Assembly (NCBI GenBank): GCA_934229625.1
Contig: CAKQDU010000005.1
Location: 1 to 64,000 of the forward strand
Source of the DNA: an uncultured Alphaproteobacteria bacterium
GTDB lineage: Bacteria > Pseudomonadota > Alphaproteobacteria > RF32 > CAG-239
Length of the DNA stretch: 64,000 nt
Direction: 5' to 3'
Position 1 is the first letter of the stretch. Each line of letters opens with the position of its first letter. The position numbers and the translations under genes were made by a program. This document shows, one piece after another, positions 14,466 to 24,209 of the stretch. Under the pieces are notes generated by a model. The model searched no databases and had not been told where the DNA came from. It saw nothing but the letters and a program-made list of their open reading frames with translations.

Positions 14466-16544
14466 ATGAAAGAGCCAGCAGAATTAAGCCGTGAAGAAGC
14501 GGCGGCGGAATTGGCTTATCTGGCGGCGGAAATAGCTCGCTCGGATAATGCTTATTACCAAAATGACGAGCCGTATTTGACTGATGCCGAATATGATAAG
14601 TTAAAACACCGCAATACGGCAATCGAAAAAATCTATCCGGATTTAGTGCGTGCGGATAGTCCGTCCAAGCGTGTCGGCGCCGCGGTGCAGAGCAAATTCA
14701 ATAAAATAGAACATCGTTTTCCGATGCTGTCGCTTGCGGATGTTTTTTCAATTGAAGAAGTGGAAGATTTTGTTCAGGGAGTAAAGCGCTTTTTGAATAC
14801 GGCAGAAAATATTCCGTTTATGGCGGAGCTGAAAATTGACGGTTTGTCTTTTACGGCTCGTTATGAAAACGGGCGATTCGTTTCAGGGGCAACTCGCGGC
14901 GACGGAGTTGTGGGTGAAGATATAACCGAAAATTTAAAGACGATTCGCCAACTTCCGCTGCAGCTGCCAAAAGGTGTTCCGGATGTATTGGAAGTGCGCG
15001 GCGAAGTATATATGTCAAAAAGCGATTTTTTAACTTTGAATGAAAAAAACAGCGCCGAAAAAAAGAAAATATTTGCTAATCCTCGCAATGCCGCCGCCGG
15101 TTCGCTGCGTCAGCTGAATCCTAAAATTACGGCGGAACGTAAATTAAGTATTTGGGCGTATACTTGGGGTGAGGTTTCGCAGCGGCAATGGCAGACGCAG
15201 GAAGAATTTTTTGCTAAATTGAGTGAATGGGGTTTTCCGATAAATCCAAATAATAAAGTTTGCAATTCCATAGATGAAATAGAAAATAATTTTAAGCACG
15301 TTATGGAGATTCGCGCTGATTTACCATATGATATTGATGGTTTGGTCTATAAGGTTAATTCAATAGAATTGCAGGAGCGTCTTGGCTTTTTGACCCGCAC
15401 GCCGCGTTGGGCGATTGCGCATAAGTTTCCGGCCGAGCAGGCTATAACCAGAATCAATAATATCCGTGTGCAGGTTGGGCGCACGGGAGCTTTGACGCCG
15501 GTCGCTGATTTGGAGCCGATAAACGTGGGCGGAGTGCTGGTTTCGCATGCTACTTTGCATAATGAAGATGAAATCAAACGCAAAGATTTTCGCATTGGCG
15601 ATATGGTGGTGATTCAGCGCGCCGGTGATGTGATTCCGCAGGTTGTGGAAGTGATTTTGGATAAGCGTCCGGCGGATTCGCAGCCATATGAATTTCCGAC
15701 TGTTTGTCCGGAATGCGGCGCGCATGCCATTCGCGAAGAAAATGAAGCGATTCGCCGCTGTACGGGGGGATTAACTTGTCCGGCGCAGGCTAAAGAACGT
15801 CTGAAACACTTTGTTTCCAAAGAAGCGTTTGATATCGTCGGATTGGGAGAACGAGTCATAGAAGAATTTTTTGACGAGGGATTTTTGCATAGTCCGGCCG
15901 ATATTTTCACTTTAGAAGAACGCAACCATGCACCTGAGGATGATTTATTCAGTCCGTCCAAAGCGCTGAATTTAGAAAAAAAAGCAGGTTGGGGCAGGCT
16001 GTCGGTTAAAAATTTGTTTAGTGCCATAAACAGTCGGCGTACTATTTCCTTGCCGCGTTTTATATACGCTTTGGGAATTCCTCAGGTCGGCGCTGCCACG
16101 GCTTTAACATTGGCTAAAAACTATGGAACTTTTGCCGTTTTGCAGCATGATATGGAAAATCGTGAAACTGAAAAGCTGGTTGCAATAGACGGTATCGGAG
16201 CTTCTATGGGAACAGATATTGTTGAATTTTTCTGTGAAGAACATAATCAGAAAACTATTGCAGAGCTGCTGAAATATGTGGTTATTGAGGATTATGTTTC
16301 GGACATAAAGTCGGATTCTCCGCTAAACGGCAAAACAGTTGTGTTTACCGGAACTTTATCCGGACTTGCAAGAGCGGAAGCTAAGGCCATAGCGCAAAAA
16401 TGCGGTGCCAAAGTGGCAGGCGCCGTGTCCGGACATACTGATTATGTGATAGTTGGAGAAGATGCCGGCTCCAAAGCCAAAAAGGCTCTGGAATTGGGGA
16501 TTAAAACTTTAACCGAAGATGAATTTTTGGAAATGACAAAATGA
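14466..16544 (+). CDS. ligA: NAD+-dependent DNA ligase LigA
   Basis: A 692-residue protein that seals nicks in replication and repair. Domains in order: Ia (SDNAYYQNDEPYLTDAEYDKL); adenylation domain with the AMP-accepting lysine in ELKIDGLSF near residue 123; OB fold with VGRTGALTPVA; a Cys4 zinc finger (CPEC...CTGGLTC); helix-hairpin-helix region; and a C-terminal BRCT domain starting near SPLNGKTVVFTGTL. The length is typical. The start follows AAAGGAGAT. Its stop overlaps the truB start (ATGA), so ligA leads the truB-rpsO-pnp operon. Confidence 0.95.
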   Translation: MKEPAELSREEAAAELAYLAAEIARSDNAYYQNDEPYLTDAEYDKLKHRNTAIEKIYPDLVRADSPSKRVGAAVQSKFNKIEHRFPMLSLADVFSIEEVEDFVQGVKRFLNTAENIPFMAELKIDGLSFTARYENGRFVSGATRGDGVVGEDITENLKTIRQLPLQLPKGVPDVLEVRGEVYMSKSDFLTLNEKNSAEKKKIFANPRNAAAGSLRQLNPKITAERKLSIWAYTWGEVSQRQWQTQEEFFAKLSEWGFPINPNNKVCNSIDEIENNFKHVMEIRADLPYDIDGLVYKVNSIELQERLGFLTRTPRWAIAHKFPAEQAITRINNIRVQVGRTGALTPVADLEPINVGGVLVSHATLHNEDEIKRKDFRIGDMVVIQRAGDVIPQVVEVILDKRPADSQPYEFPTVCPECGAHAIREENEAIRRCTGGLTCPAQAKERLKHFVSKEAFDIVGLGERVIEEFFDEGFLHSPADIFTLEERNHAPEDDLFSPSKALNLEKKAGWGRLSVKNLFSAINSRRTISLPRFIYALGIPQVGAATALTLAKNYGTFAVLQHDMENRETEKLVAIDGIGASMGTDIVEFFCEEHNQKTIAELLKYVVIEDYVSDIKSDSPLNGKTVVFTGTLSGLARAEAKAIAQKCGAKVAGAVSGHTDYVIVGEDAGSKAKKALELGIKTLTEDEFLEMTK

Positions 16545-17443
16545 AACATACAAAAGCTGATAATGTAAACGGCTGGTTGATTGTCGATAAGCCGTGCGGC
16601 ATGGGGTCAACAGAGGTGGTTGGTAAAACCCGTTGGCTTATGCATGCCAATAAAAATGGTCATACCGGAACTCTGGACCCGTTTGCCAGCGGAGTGCTGC
16701 CTATTGCTTTCGGCGAGGCAACAAAGTTGGTGCCGTTTGTAACCGATGCTAAAAAAGAATATGAGTTCATAGTCAAATGGGGCGAACAAACCGTGACTGA
16801 CGATACGGATAGCGAAGTTGTTGCCCGTTGTGAAAAAATTCCGACGCGCGCAGAAATTTTGGCGGCTATTCCGCATTTTGTAGGGAAAATAACCCAGACT
16901 CCTCCGGTTTATTCCGCCATAAAAATCAAAGGGCAGCCGGCCTATAAATTGGCGCGCAAGGGACAAGAAGTAACTATTCCTCCGCGTGAAATAGAAATAT
17001 ATGACTTGGAATTGCTTGAGATTTATGCGGATTCGGCTAAGTTTAGAGTGGAATGCTCAAAAGGAACTTATGTGCGGACATTAGGCAAAGATTTGGCACA
17101 ATTTTTAGGCACATTGGGACATCTGATTATGCTTAGACGCACAAAATGCGGAATTTTTGATACAAAACATACGATTTTACTGGAAAATTTAGAAAAAATG
17201 GAGTATGTAGAAGAACGGCGCAAGCTGCTTCTGCCGATGAAAACATCTCTGCGCGGCATCGCGGAGATTGCTGTTTCGGAAGAAGATGCAAAAAAATTAA
17301 GCATGGGACAAAGTGTTTCGCCCAAAAATTATGAAGTTCAATCTTCAGAATGCGCGGCGGCATATTCCCATGATTGTTTGATTGCTTTGGTACGGATTGA
17401 TGAACGAAAAATTTCACCGATTCGTGTGTTTAACTCAAATTAA
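16541..17443 (+). CDS. truB: tRNA pseudouridine(55) synthase TruB
   Basis: A 300-residue protein that makes pseudouridine 55 in the T-loop of tRNA. The catalytic aspartate is in HTGTLDPFASGVLP (Asp46). YSAIKIKGQPAYKLARKG and CSKGTYVRTLGKDL are further family motifs. It overlaps the ligA stop by 4 bp. truB-rpsO-pnp is the usual proteobacterial order. Confidence 0.95.
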   Translation: MKHTKADNVNGWLIVDKPCGMGSTEVVGKTRWLMHANKNGHTGTLDPFASGVLPIAFGEATKLVPFVTDAKKEYEFIVKWGEQTVTDDTDSEVVARCEKIPTRAEILAAIPHFVGKITQTPPVYSAIKIKGQPAYKLARKGQEVTIPPREIEIYDLELLEIYADSAKFRVECSKGTYVRTLGKDLAQFLGTLGHLIMLRRTKCGIFDTKHTILLENLEKMEYVEERRKLLLPMKTSLRGIAEIAVSEEDAKKLSMGQSVSPKNYEVQSSECAAAYSHDCLIALVRIDERKISPIRVFNSN

Positions 17444-17461
17444 AGAAAAAGGAAAATAAAG

Positions 17462-17731
17462 ATGTCGATTACTAGTGAAGTTAAAAAAGAAATTATTGCC
17501 AAATACGGTACATCTGCAGATGACACCGGTTCTCCGGAAGTTCAGATTGCTATTTGGACTTATCGTATTAACGCTTTAATTGAACACTTCAATGTTCATA
17601 AAAAAGATTTGCACTCTCGTTTGGGCTTGATGAAGATGGTTAGCCGCCGTCGTCACTTGCTTGACCACTTGAAGAGAACAAGCGAAGAAAGATACCAGAA
17701 TATCATTAAAAAATTGGATTTGCGTAAGTAA
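17462..17731 (+). CDS. rpsO: 30S ribosomal protein uS15
   Basis: An 89-residue protein, the standard length, with motifs TGSPEVQIAI, HSRLGLMKMVSRRRHLLDHL and RYQNIIKKLDLRK. It binds 16S rRNA and bridges to 23S. AAAAGGAAAATAAAG precedes the ATG. It lies between truB and pnp, as in many bacteria, and is followed by an attenuator-like hairpin. Confidence 0.96.
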   Translation: MSITSEVKKEIIAKYGTSADDTGSPEVQIAIWTYRINALIEHFNVHKKDLHSRLGLMKMVSRRRHLLDHLKRTSEERYQNIIKKLDLRK

Positions 17732-17743
17732 TATCCGACAAAA

Positions 17744-17771
17744 AGGGGTTGCGGCTTTGTTTGCAACCCCT
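17744..17771 (+). terminator. Intra-operon terminator/attenuator between rpsO and pnp
   Basis: A 9-bp perfect stem AGGGGTTGC/GCAACCCCT with only a short A-rich tail. A second small hairpin CCTGT/ACAGG (about 17779-17794) follows in the pnp leader. In E. coli the pnp leader is cut by RNase III and autoregulated by PNPase; a similar role here is inference. Confidence 0.55.
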
Positions 17772-17841
17772 AAAAAGTCCTGTTTCTGGACAGGTGAGGT
17801 TTTATAAAGATGATAAAAGATGAAGAGAAAGGAAAGAATAT

Positions 17842-19962
17842 ATGATAGATTTTAAAATGTGCCGCAAAGAAATTGAATGGGGCGGACGTAAGTTAGAGTT
17901 GGAAACCGGTAAAATTGCCAGACAGGCTACCGGTGCCGTGGTTGCAACCTATGGCGATACAAAAGTAGTTGCTACTGTTGTTGCCGCAAAAGAAGTGAAG
18001 GCTGACCAGGATTTCTTTCCTTTAACCGTAAACTATCAAGAAAAATACTATGCTACCGGTAAAATTCCCGGAGGCTTTAACAAACGCGAGGGTAAACCTT
18101 CGGAACGCGAAATTTTAATTTCTCGTTTGATTGACCGTCCGATTCGTCCGCTGTTTCCGGATGCTTTCAAAAATGAAGTGCAGATTATTTGTACGGTTGT
18201 ATCTCATGACCAAAAGAATGATTCTGATGTTGTGGCAATGGTTGCCGCATCTGCTGCTTTGGCTATTTCAGGTATTCCGTTTATGGGACCAATCGGTGCC
18301 GCAAAAGTTGGCTATAAAGATGGCATGTACATTTTGAACCCAAGTATTGAAGAACAAAAAACTTCTGAATTGGAACTGACTGTTGCCGGTACGGAAGAAG
18401 GTGTTTTGATGGTTGAGTCCGAAGCAAACGAACTTTCGGAAGAAACAATGCTTGGCGCCGTTATGTTTGGTTTTGACAGCTTCCAGCCGGTTATTGCTAT
18501 GATTAAAGAATTGGCTGCTGAAGCCGGAAAAGAAAAATGGGATGTTCCGGCATTTCCTCCGGAATATGAGGCTTTAAGCCAGCGTATTATGAAAGACTAC
18601 GGCGACCGCTACAATGCTGCTTTTTCTATTACCGATAAACAAGAACGCGGTACAGTATTGGGGCAATTGGCTGAAGAAGTTAAAGCTTCTATTGACCCTG
18701 AAAATGAAGTTGAAAATGCTTTTGTTGCAGATGCTATTGAAAATGTTATGCATCACACAATGCGTGAAAAAGTTTTGTCAACAGGTCATCGTATTGACGG
18801 CCGTGACACCAAAACTGTTCGCCCTATTCAATGTGAGGTTGGACTGTTGCCTGAAGCTCATGGTTCTGCTTTGTTCACGCGTGGCGAAACACAAGCTATG
18901 GTTGCCACCACATTGGGTACGCCTGATGACGCTCAGTTGGTTGATGGTTTGCTGACTGAATATAATCAAGATTTTATGTTGTTTTACAATTTCCCTCCGT
19001 TTTCTGTAGGTGAATGCGGTCGTTTGGGTACTCCGGGCCGCCGAGAAATCGGACACGGAAAATTGGCATGGCGCGCTATTCATCCGATGCTTCCAAAAGA
19101 TAAAGATGAATTTCCTTACACAATCCGTGTTGTTTCCGATATTATGGAATCTAACGGTTCATCCTCAATGGCTACGGTATGCGGAACTTGCTTATCTTTG
19201 ATGGATGCTGGTGTTCCAATGAAAAAGCCTGTTGCCGGTATCGCTATGGGTCTGATTAAAGAAAATGACGGCCGTGTGGCTATTTTGACCGATATTTTGG
19301 GCGATGAAGACCACTTGGGCGATATGGATTTTAAAGTTGCCGGTACAAAAGACGGTGTAACCGCTTTGCAAATGGATATTAAAATTACTTCTATCACCAA
19401 AGATATTATGAAAAACGCTTTGGCTCAGGCTCATGAGGGACGTATTCACATTTTGGGTGAAATGGCTAAAGCAATAGCTGAGCCTCGTCTGCAGGTTTCG
19501 CCAAAAGCTCCGCGTATTTTCTCTATGAAAATTCCTGTAGATAAAATTCGTGAAGTTATCGGCACAGGCGGTAAGGTTATCCGCGAAATTATCGAGAAAA
19601 CAAATACTAAAATTGATATTACCGATGATGGTGTTGTAACTATCGCTTCTAATAATAACGAAAATTGTGAAGCGGCGATTGATATTATCAATGGTATCAT
19701 AGCAGTTCCTGAAGAAGGCAAAATTTATAAAGGTGTAATTACTAAAATTATGGATTTTGGCGCGTTTGTTCGCTTCTTGGGACAAACAGAAGGTTTAGTT
19801 CATATTTCTGAAGTGAAAAATGAACGTATTGCTTCAGTTTCCGACTTTTATAAAGAAGGTGACACTATCTGGGTTAAATGTATGGGTTCTGACAATCGCG
19901 GTAAAATCAAATTGTCAGCAAAACGCGTTAACCAAGAAACAGGTGCTGATTTAGAAAAATAA
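17842..19962 (+). CDS. pnp: Polyribonucleotide nucleotidyltransferase (PNPase)
   Basis: A 706-residue phosphorolytic 3'-5' exoribonuclease. It has two RNase PH domains (the first with FFPLTVNYQEKYYATGKIPGGF; the second with TRGETQAM and the catalytic DILGDEDHLGDMDFKVAGT), a linker, a KH domain (about residues 562-620, IGTGGKVIREIIE) and a C-terminal S1 domain (about 627-695, KGVITKIMDFGAFVRFLG). AGAGAAAGGAA precedes the ATG. Confidence 0.96.
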   Translation: MIDFKMCRKEIEWGGRKLELETGKIARQATGAVVATYGDTKVVATVVAAKEVKADQDFFPLTVNYQEKYYATGKIPGGFNKREGKPSEREILISRLIDRPIRPLFPDAFKNEVQIICTVVSHDQKNDSDVVAMVAASAALAISGIPFMGPIGAAKVGYKDGMYILNPSIEEQKTSELELTVAGTEEGVLMVESEANELSEETMLGAVMFGFDSFQPVIAMIKELAAEAGKEKWDVPAFPPEYEALSQRIMKDYGDRYNAAFSITDKQERGTVLGQLAEEVKASIDPENEVENAFVADAIENVMHHTMREKVLSTGHRIDGRDTKTVRPIQCEVGLLPEAHGSALFTRGETQAMVATTLGTPDDAQLVDGLLTEYNQDFMLFYNFPPFSVGECGRLGTPGRREIGHGKLAWRAIHPMLPKDKDEFPYTIRVVSDIMESNGSSSMATVCGTCLSLMDAGVPMKKPVAGIAMGLIKENDGRVAILTDILGDEDHLGDMDFKVAGTKDGVTALQMDIKITSITKDIMKNALAQAHEGRIHILGEMAKAIAEPRLQVSPKAPRIFSMKIPVDKIREVIGTGGKVIREIIEKTNTKIDITDDGVVTIASNNNENCEAAIDIINGIIAVPEEGKIYKGVITKIMDFGAFVRFLGQTEGLVHISEVKNERIASVSDFYKEGDTIWVKCMGSDNRGKIKLSAKRVNQETGADLEK

Positions 19963-19982
19963 TTTTCTGAGTATGCTAAGTT

Positions 19983-20018
19983 AAACTCCGCCGATTTGTT
20001 TCGGCGGAGTTTCTGTTA
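19983..20018 (+). terminator. Terminator of the ligA-truB-rpsO-pnp operon
   Basis: A 12-bp stem AAACTCCGCCGA/TCGGCGGAGTTT with a 6-nt loop (19983-20012) and a T-containing tail. Confidence 0.8.
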
Positions 20019-20068
20019 TATAAAAAAATAGTTCTGATTTGCATCAGAACTACATAAAAAGGTTGGGG

Positions 20069-20785
20069 CTAAGCTTTAGTCTCTTGTTTTTTATATACAA
20101 TATTTATTGCAAAGTTCAGCAATGCGGCTGTTATAAAACCATAAATAAAAGAATGCTGCGTTGTGAACATATTGTTTATAATATTAAATATAATATAACC
20201 ATACACAGTTAGACGCAGGGTTTGGCGATATGATGTTTTATATATTGCGGACATAATGAAATGCAATACCAATGAATAGATGCCGATACTTAATAAGCCG
20301 ACTATCATTACAAACAGCATAATTGAGCCAAAAACAACCGGTTTGATATAACTTTCTATCGCTTTGACAATAGTGTTCATAACTTCGTTATCAATTACCA
20401 TATTTGGAACATCGCGCAAGCTGTTTATGCGTACTTCATTTTTGTTGCCATTAACCGTATAAATCGCGGAACGGCAGATATATATGCCGGTGTCTTTCAG
20501 CAATGACGGCTCAAATTCTTGAGTTCGGGTATCTAAAACCACCTTGACCGAGTCATTGCCAGAGCCGTAAACTCGTTCTATTATGGTATTTTCTGGTTTT
20601 GTTATCATGCCGCCTTCAATGGTAATCGGCAGAAAATCGGAGATGTTAACTTTTATAGTCGGCATAAACTGCATAACAGCGTCATTTACAGTAACCATGC
20701 AATAAGCTGAATAAAACAGACCATACAATATAAAAATTATAGCTCCGAGCCATTTTTTAGTAAGTAAAAAATCAAAATTTTTCAT
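20069..20785 (-). CDS. Membrane protein, DUF1189-like
   Basis: A 238-residue protein with one N-terminal helix, an extracytoplasmic region of about 100 residues and three to four C-terminal helices. The layout and the phrases LPITIEGGMITKP, VVLDTRTQEF and TGIYICRSAIYTV agree with DUF1189, a family of unknown function. The ATG follows AAAGGAG. It is the last gene of the pgm-cckA-hdaA-DUF1189 run, 14 bp after the hdaA stop. Confidence 0.55.
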   Translation of the reverse strand: MKNFDFLLTKKWLGAIIFILYGLFYSAYCMVTVNDAVMQFMPTIKVNISDFLPITIEGGMITKPENTIIERVYGSGNDSVKVVLDTRTQEFEPSLLKDTGIYICRSAIYTVNGNKNEVRINSLRDVPNMVIDNEVMNTIVKAIESYIKPVVFGSIMLFVMIVGLLSIGIYSLVLHFIMSAIYKTSYRQTLRLTVYGYIIFNIINNMFTTQHSFIYGFITAALLNFAINIVYKKQETKA

Positions 20786-20799
20786 TTTTTTCTCCTTTA

Positions 20800-21555
20800 T
20801 TAAAATAATCCTTCAAACAAATCCGGTTGCCTGCTTTCGCTTTGAGTTAAAAGCTCCATTGCTTTTTTAACCACATTATAGTTGACGGCGCATTGATAAG
20901 CTAAAGAAATGTTGTCACATTCTTCAACCAATTTTTCAATATATTCAAAAGAGCGGGATGCGTTGACAACAATAAAATTTAATATTTCCGGACTGATAAG
21001 AATTTGTCTGTCATTAAATAGTTTAATAATCAGCGTCTGAAGCATAATATCATCAGGGGATTTTATTTCTACACTTGGCAGCATATTCAGTCTTGACTGC
21101 AAATCTTTCAGCGAAAACGCCATTCTGCTGGGCGCTGTTTCGGCGGTCCACAGCATATAACGCCCTTCGGTGTTATAAATATTAAATAGATGAAACAAAG
21201 CTTCCATGTTTGCTTTTGAGGTTAAATTTTCAATTACAATGCTTTGGTTTTCTGTTGCAATTTTGTTTACATTGCGCAGATTTATACGTGCTGCATCTAT
21301 TAGCGAAACCTTAATCGGCTTATCGGCAAAAATTTTTACTTTATCAGCAAACAGATTGGCTAAATGAGACTTTCCGCATCCTTTGGGGCCATAAATCACT
21401 AATCCGTGGGACAGCCATTTTGGCCAAGAGTCCACCATATTAAAGGCTTCGCGGTTACAGGGCGCAACCATAAAATCTTCACGTCCCATATAAGTATGAG
21501 GCACAAAGTCAAAAGGTATTTGTTTCAGTTCTTCGTCTTCTTCAGCCATTGTCAT
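20800..21555 (-). CDS. hdaA: DnaA-related AAA+ regulator, HdaA-like
   Basis: A 251-residue homologue of the AAA+ part of DnaA without the DNA-binding domain. Walker A is GPKGCGKSHL near residue 57. The Walker B position reads SIVIENL, lacking the usual DD. The box VII arginine is in LQSRLNML and sensor 2 is RSFEYIEKL. HdaA/Hda proteins bind the beta sliding clamp and stimulate hydrolysis of DnaA-ATP after initiation. Two possible clamp-binding motifs are visible: QIPFDF near the N-terminus and a C-terminal QPDLF. The start overlaps the cckA stop (ATGA), so translation is probably coupled. Confidence 0.8.
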   Translation of the reverse strand: MTMAEEDEELKQIPFDFVPHTYMGREDFMVAPCNREAFNMVDSWPKWLSHGLVIYGPKGCGKSHLANLFADKVKIFADKPIKVSLIDAARINLRNVNKIATENQSIVIENLTSKANMEALFHLFNIYNTEGRYMLWTAETAPSRMAFSLKDLQSRLNMLPSVEIKSPDDIMLQTLIIKLFNDRQILISPEILNFIVVNASRSFEYIEKLVEECDNISLAYQCAVNYNVVKKAMELLTQSESRQPDLFEGLF

Positions 21556-24191
21556 TTTTCCGCCAATACTTCCTGCACTTTTTTATGCAAATCGCCCAAA
21601 CTGTACGGCTTGCTTAAAAAATAAAAATCAGACGAGCCTGCGAGTTCTTTGCGAGCGATTTCTTCCGAATAACCTGAAGCTAATATAATCATCATGTGAG
21701 GATATTTCTCATGAACAATTTTAGCTAATTCGGCGCCGCTTAACCCCGGCATCATCATATCGGTAATCATCATATCAAATTTTTCGCCATTTTCAATATG
21801 TTCAAGCGCATTTTCCGCTGAAATGCAGTCGACTACATCAAAACCTTTTTGTTTTAGACCGCGCGCTCCGACTGTGCGTACGGCATCTTCGTCTTCAACA
21901 AACAAAATTCTGATTTCGCCGGAGTTGACGGCCAGACGACGCTGGCTGTCAAATGCCGAAACATTCAATCCCAGAATCATTTTTTGATTTTGTCCCATAT
22001 TCAGAGCCGTTCCCGAAAAAGTTTCCAGCGCGGCGTTGCCGTCTTTGTCTCTGATTATTTCCTCTTTAGGCAGCTCCGAGATTTGTTCTTCTTTATCGCT
22101 TTCATATGCCGGCAGATAAATTTCAAAAGTTGTGCCTTTATTAACTTCGCTGTGTACTTTTATAAAACCTTCTGTTTGCCGTACAATGCCGTATACCATA
22201 GCCAGACCTAAGCCGGTTCCCGAACCGACCACATTTTTTTTGGTTGAGAAAAATGGTTCAAAAATACGATTGATATTCTCAGACGGAATACCGCATCCGG
22301 TATCGGTTACGCTGATAACCACAAAATCACCGGGTTTAATAATATCTGTGCCAAAATGGTACGGTTCGCTCAAACGCTCGCCGCGTGTTGAAATGGTCAA
22401 TGTTCCTTTGCCGTTCATGGCGTCTTTTGCATTGATAACTAAATTTATCATTACCTGCGAAAATTGCACAGGGTCAACTCTTATATATCCTAAATCTGCT
22501 CCGTAGTTGATTTGAAAACGTATCTGTTCGCCGATAAGTCTTGAAAGCAGGTGGTCTATTTCCGTAAACGCTTCTGTCACATCTATAAGTTTTGGATTGA
22601 GAGGTTGTTTTCGAGAAATAGCTAAAAGCTGGCGGGCAACTCCGGCGGCGCGGTTAGCGTTTTGCTTCAGCTGAACCAAATCAGAAAATGACGGGTCTCC
22701 TACGCCGTGACGTTGAATCAATAAATCGCAGTAGCCGATAACCGCAGTCAATAAGTTGTTGAAATCATGCGCTACACCACCGGCAAGCTGCCCGAAAGCC
22801 TGCATTTTTTGAGCCTGCGCCACCTGCATTTCCAAATTGCGTTTATTAGTGGTGTCTGTAATGTACATAATAAAACCGTTTATTTCTCCGGACAGGTCAG
22901 TATAGTGCATAGTCATCGGACTGACATGAATTTGTACATTTTTTTCTTCATGGGTAAAAGTTAAAACTGTTTCAAAATCATATTCTTCTGAGTTATTTTG
23001 GGCATAGTTTTTTAGAATTTCTTTAATTCTATTTTTACTTTCTCCATCAAAATATTCGCTGACTTTTTTCCGCGTAATTTCAGACGCTGTCTTTTCAAAA
23101 ATTTCTGCTATATGATTATTTACCTCCAATATTTTTTGGTGCTTGTCAGCAAATATAATTCCTATAGGAGTTGTATTGAACAGCCATTCAAATTTATCTG
23201 TAACAGCGTTTAGCTGTTGTTTTAAGGATTCGTCATTAGGTAAATTCCAAATAACCACCCCTCTGGTTTTTATTTCAGAGTTTTCTCGTATATTTTGCTG
23301 TCGGACAAAGGCTTCAACGCTGCCTTGTTCTGTTTTGAAAATGATATTACCATTGAAGACTCCCGAACTGTCGTGCAGTTGTTCCGGTTTATAGGCAATA
23401 AAATCATCCAGAGATTTGTTGGCGGCTTCATTTTTATCCGTATTCAAATAGGCGGCTAATGTATTATTTATATATTCGATTTTTCCGGCGCTGTTGCAGG
23501 TGTATAGTCCGACCGGTAAAAAGTCTAAAAAATTATGCAGCGAAGACATCTCATTTTGATATACCTGCTCCATGTTTTTATAAGAGGTGATATTTTCTAC
23601 CGTCCAAAAAATATAAGTTTCTTTACGGATTTTTTTTAGAGAAAATTCGTCTTCAAAAATATCGGCTTTTTTCAGATAAATTGGTTTAACGCTGACACGC
23701 AGCCATTCTTCAGCCACAAATACGCTGTTTTTATTGGGATTTATAGATAAATGAACGGTTGTTTCCTGCAGTTTGTTGACAGCGGATATCAGTTTTTGTA
23801 AATCAAGTTTGTTGGCCGAAGAATCTATTATATTATGTTCCAAAAATTCTAAAACGGATTTTCCCTTAAAATATTCCGCTGCGGCTCGATTCGCAAGTAT
23901 TGTTACGCCTGCGGCGTTATCTATACGATGATATTTTTTTTTATCATTTAAAATCTCGGCGGCCAACGTGCCGAAACCGATTGCGTTTTCACTTACTTTT
24001 AAAATACGGATTGTGACTAAAATACATAAAATATTCCAAACGACAATCGAGATAATAATATAAAATGTATATTGCGGATATAAAAATAAGGCAAATAAGC
24101 TTAAAGACATAAACATAATCGCATAGGCAAGAAAAACTAAGTTTCTTTCTAATTGTCTGTCCGGACGCTGTCTGTTTATATCTTTAAGCAT
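21552..24191 (-). CDS. cckA: Hybrid sensor histidine kinase CckA
   Basis: An 879-residue protein. Two membrane helices (about 18-62) are followed by PAS-type regions (one near 215-330, one near 340-460), a HisKA domain with the phosphorylated His in GQLAGGVAHDFNNLL near residue 478, a HATPase with N-box NLVINAKDAM and DTGCGIP, and a C-terminal receiver with phospho-Asp in MMITDMMMPG near residue 808. The H-box context followed by NRAAGVARQLLAISRKQ is characteristic of CckA, the membrane kinase/phosphatase that feeds ChpT-CtrA in Alphaproteobacteria. It lies 18 bp after pgm and is coupled to hdaA, so two regulators of replication and cell cycle share a transcript. chpT and ctrA are not in the window. 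Confidence 0.9.
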   Translation of the reverse strand: MLKDINRQRPDRQLERNLVFLAYAIMFMSLSLFALFLYPQYTFYIIISIVVWNILCILVTIRILKVSENAIGFGTLAAEILNDKKKYHRIDNAAGVTILANRAAAEYFKGKSVLEFLEHNIIDSSANKLDLQKLISAVNKLQETTVHLSINPNKNSVFVAEEWLRVSVKPIYLKKADIFEDEFSLKKIRKETYIFWTVENITSYKNMEQVYQNEMSSLHNFLDFLPVGLYTCNSAGKIEYINNTLAAYLNTDKNEAANKSLDDFIAYKPEQLHDSSGVFNGNIIFKTEQGSVEAFVRQQNIRENSEIKTRGVVIWNLPNDESLKQQLNAVTDKFEWLFNTTPIGIIFADKHQKILEVNNHIAEIFEKTASEITRKKVSEYFDGESKNRIKEILKNYAQNNSEEYDFETVLTFTHEEKNVQIHVSPMTMHYTDLSGEINGFIMYITDTTNKRNLEMQVAQAQKMQAFGQLAGGVAHDFNNLLTAVIGYCDLLIQRHGVGDPSFSDLVQLKQNANRAAGVARQLLAISRKQPLNPKLIDVTEAFTEIDHLLSRLIGEQIRFQINYGADLGYIRVDPVQFSQVMINLVINAKDAMNGKGTLTISTRGERLSEPYHFGTDIIKPGDFVVISVTDTGCGIPSENINRIFEPFFSTKKNVVGSGTGLGLAMVYGIVRQTEGFIKVHSEVNKGTTFEIYLPAYESDKEEQISELPKEEIIRDKDGNAALETFSGTALNMGQNQKMILGLNVSAFDSQRRLAVNSGEIRILFVEDEDAVRTVGARGLKQKGFDVVDCISAENALEHIENGEKFDMMITDMMMPGLSGAELAKIVHEKYPHMMIILASGYSEEIARKELAGSSDFYFLSKPYSLGDLHKKVQEVLAEK

Positions 24192-24209
24192 TATTAGTCT
24201 TCTGTGTTT

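Noticed and set aside
19192..19785. A 197-codon antisense frame within pnp
   Set aside because: Long antisense frames arise from codon bias in conserved genes; it has no ribosome site or family features.
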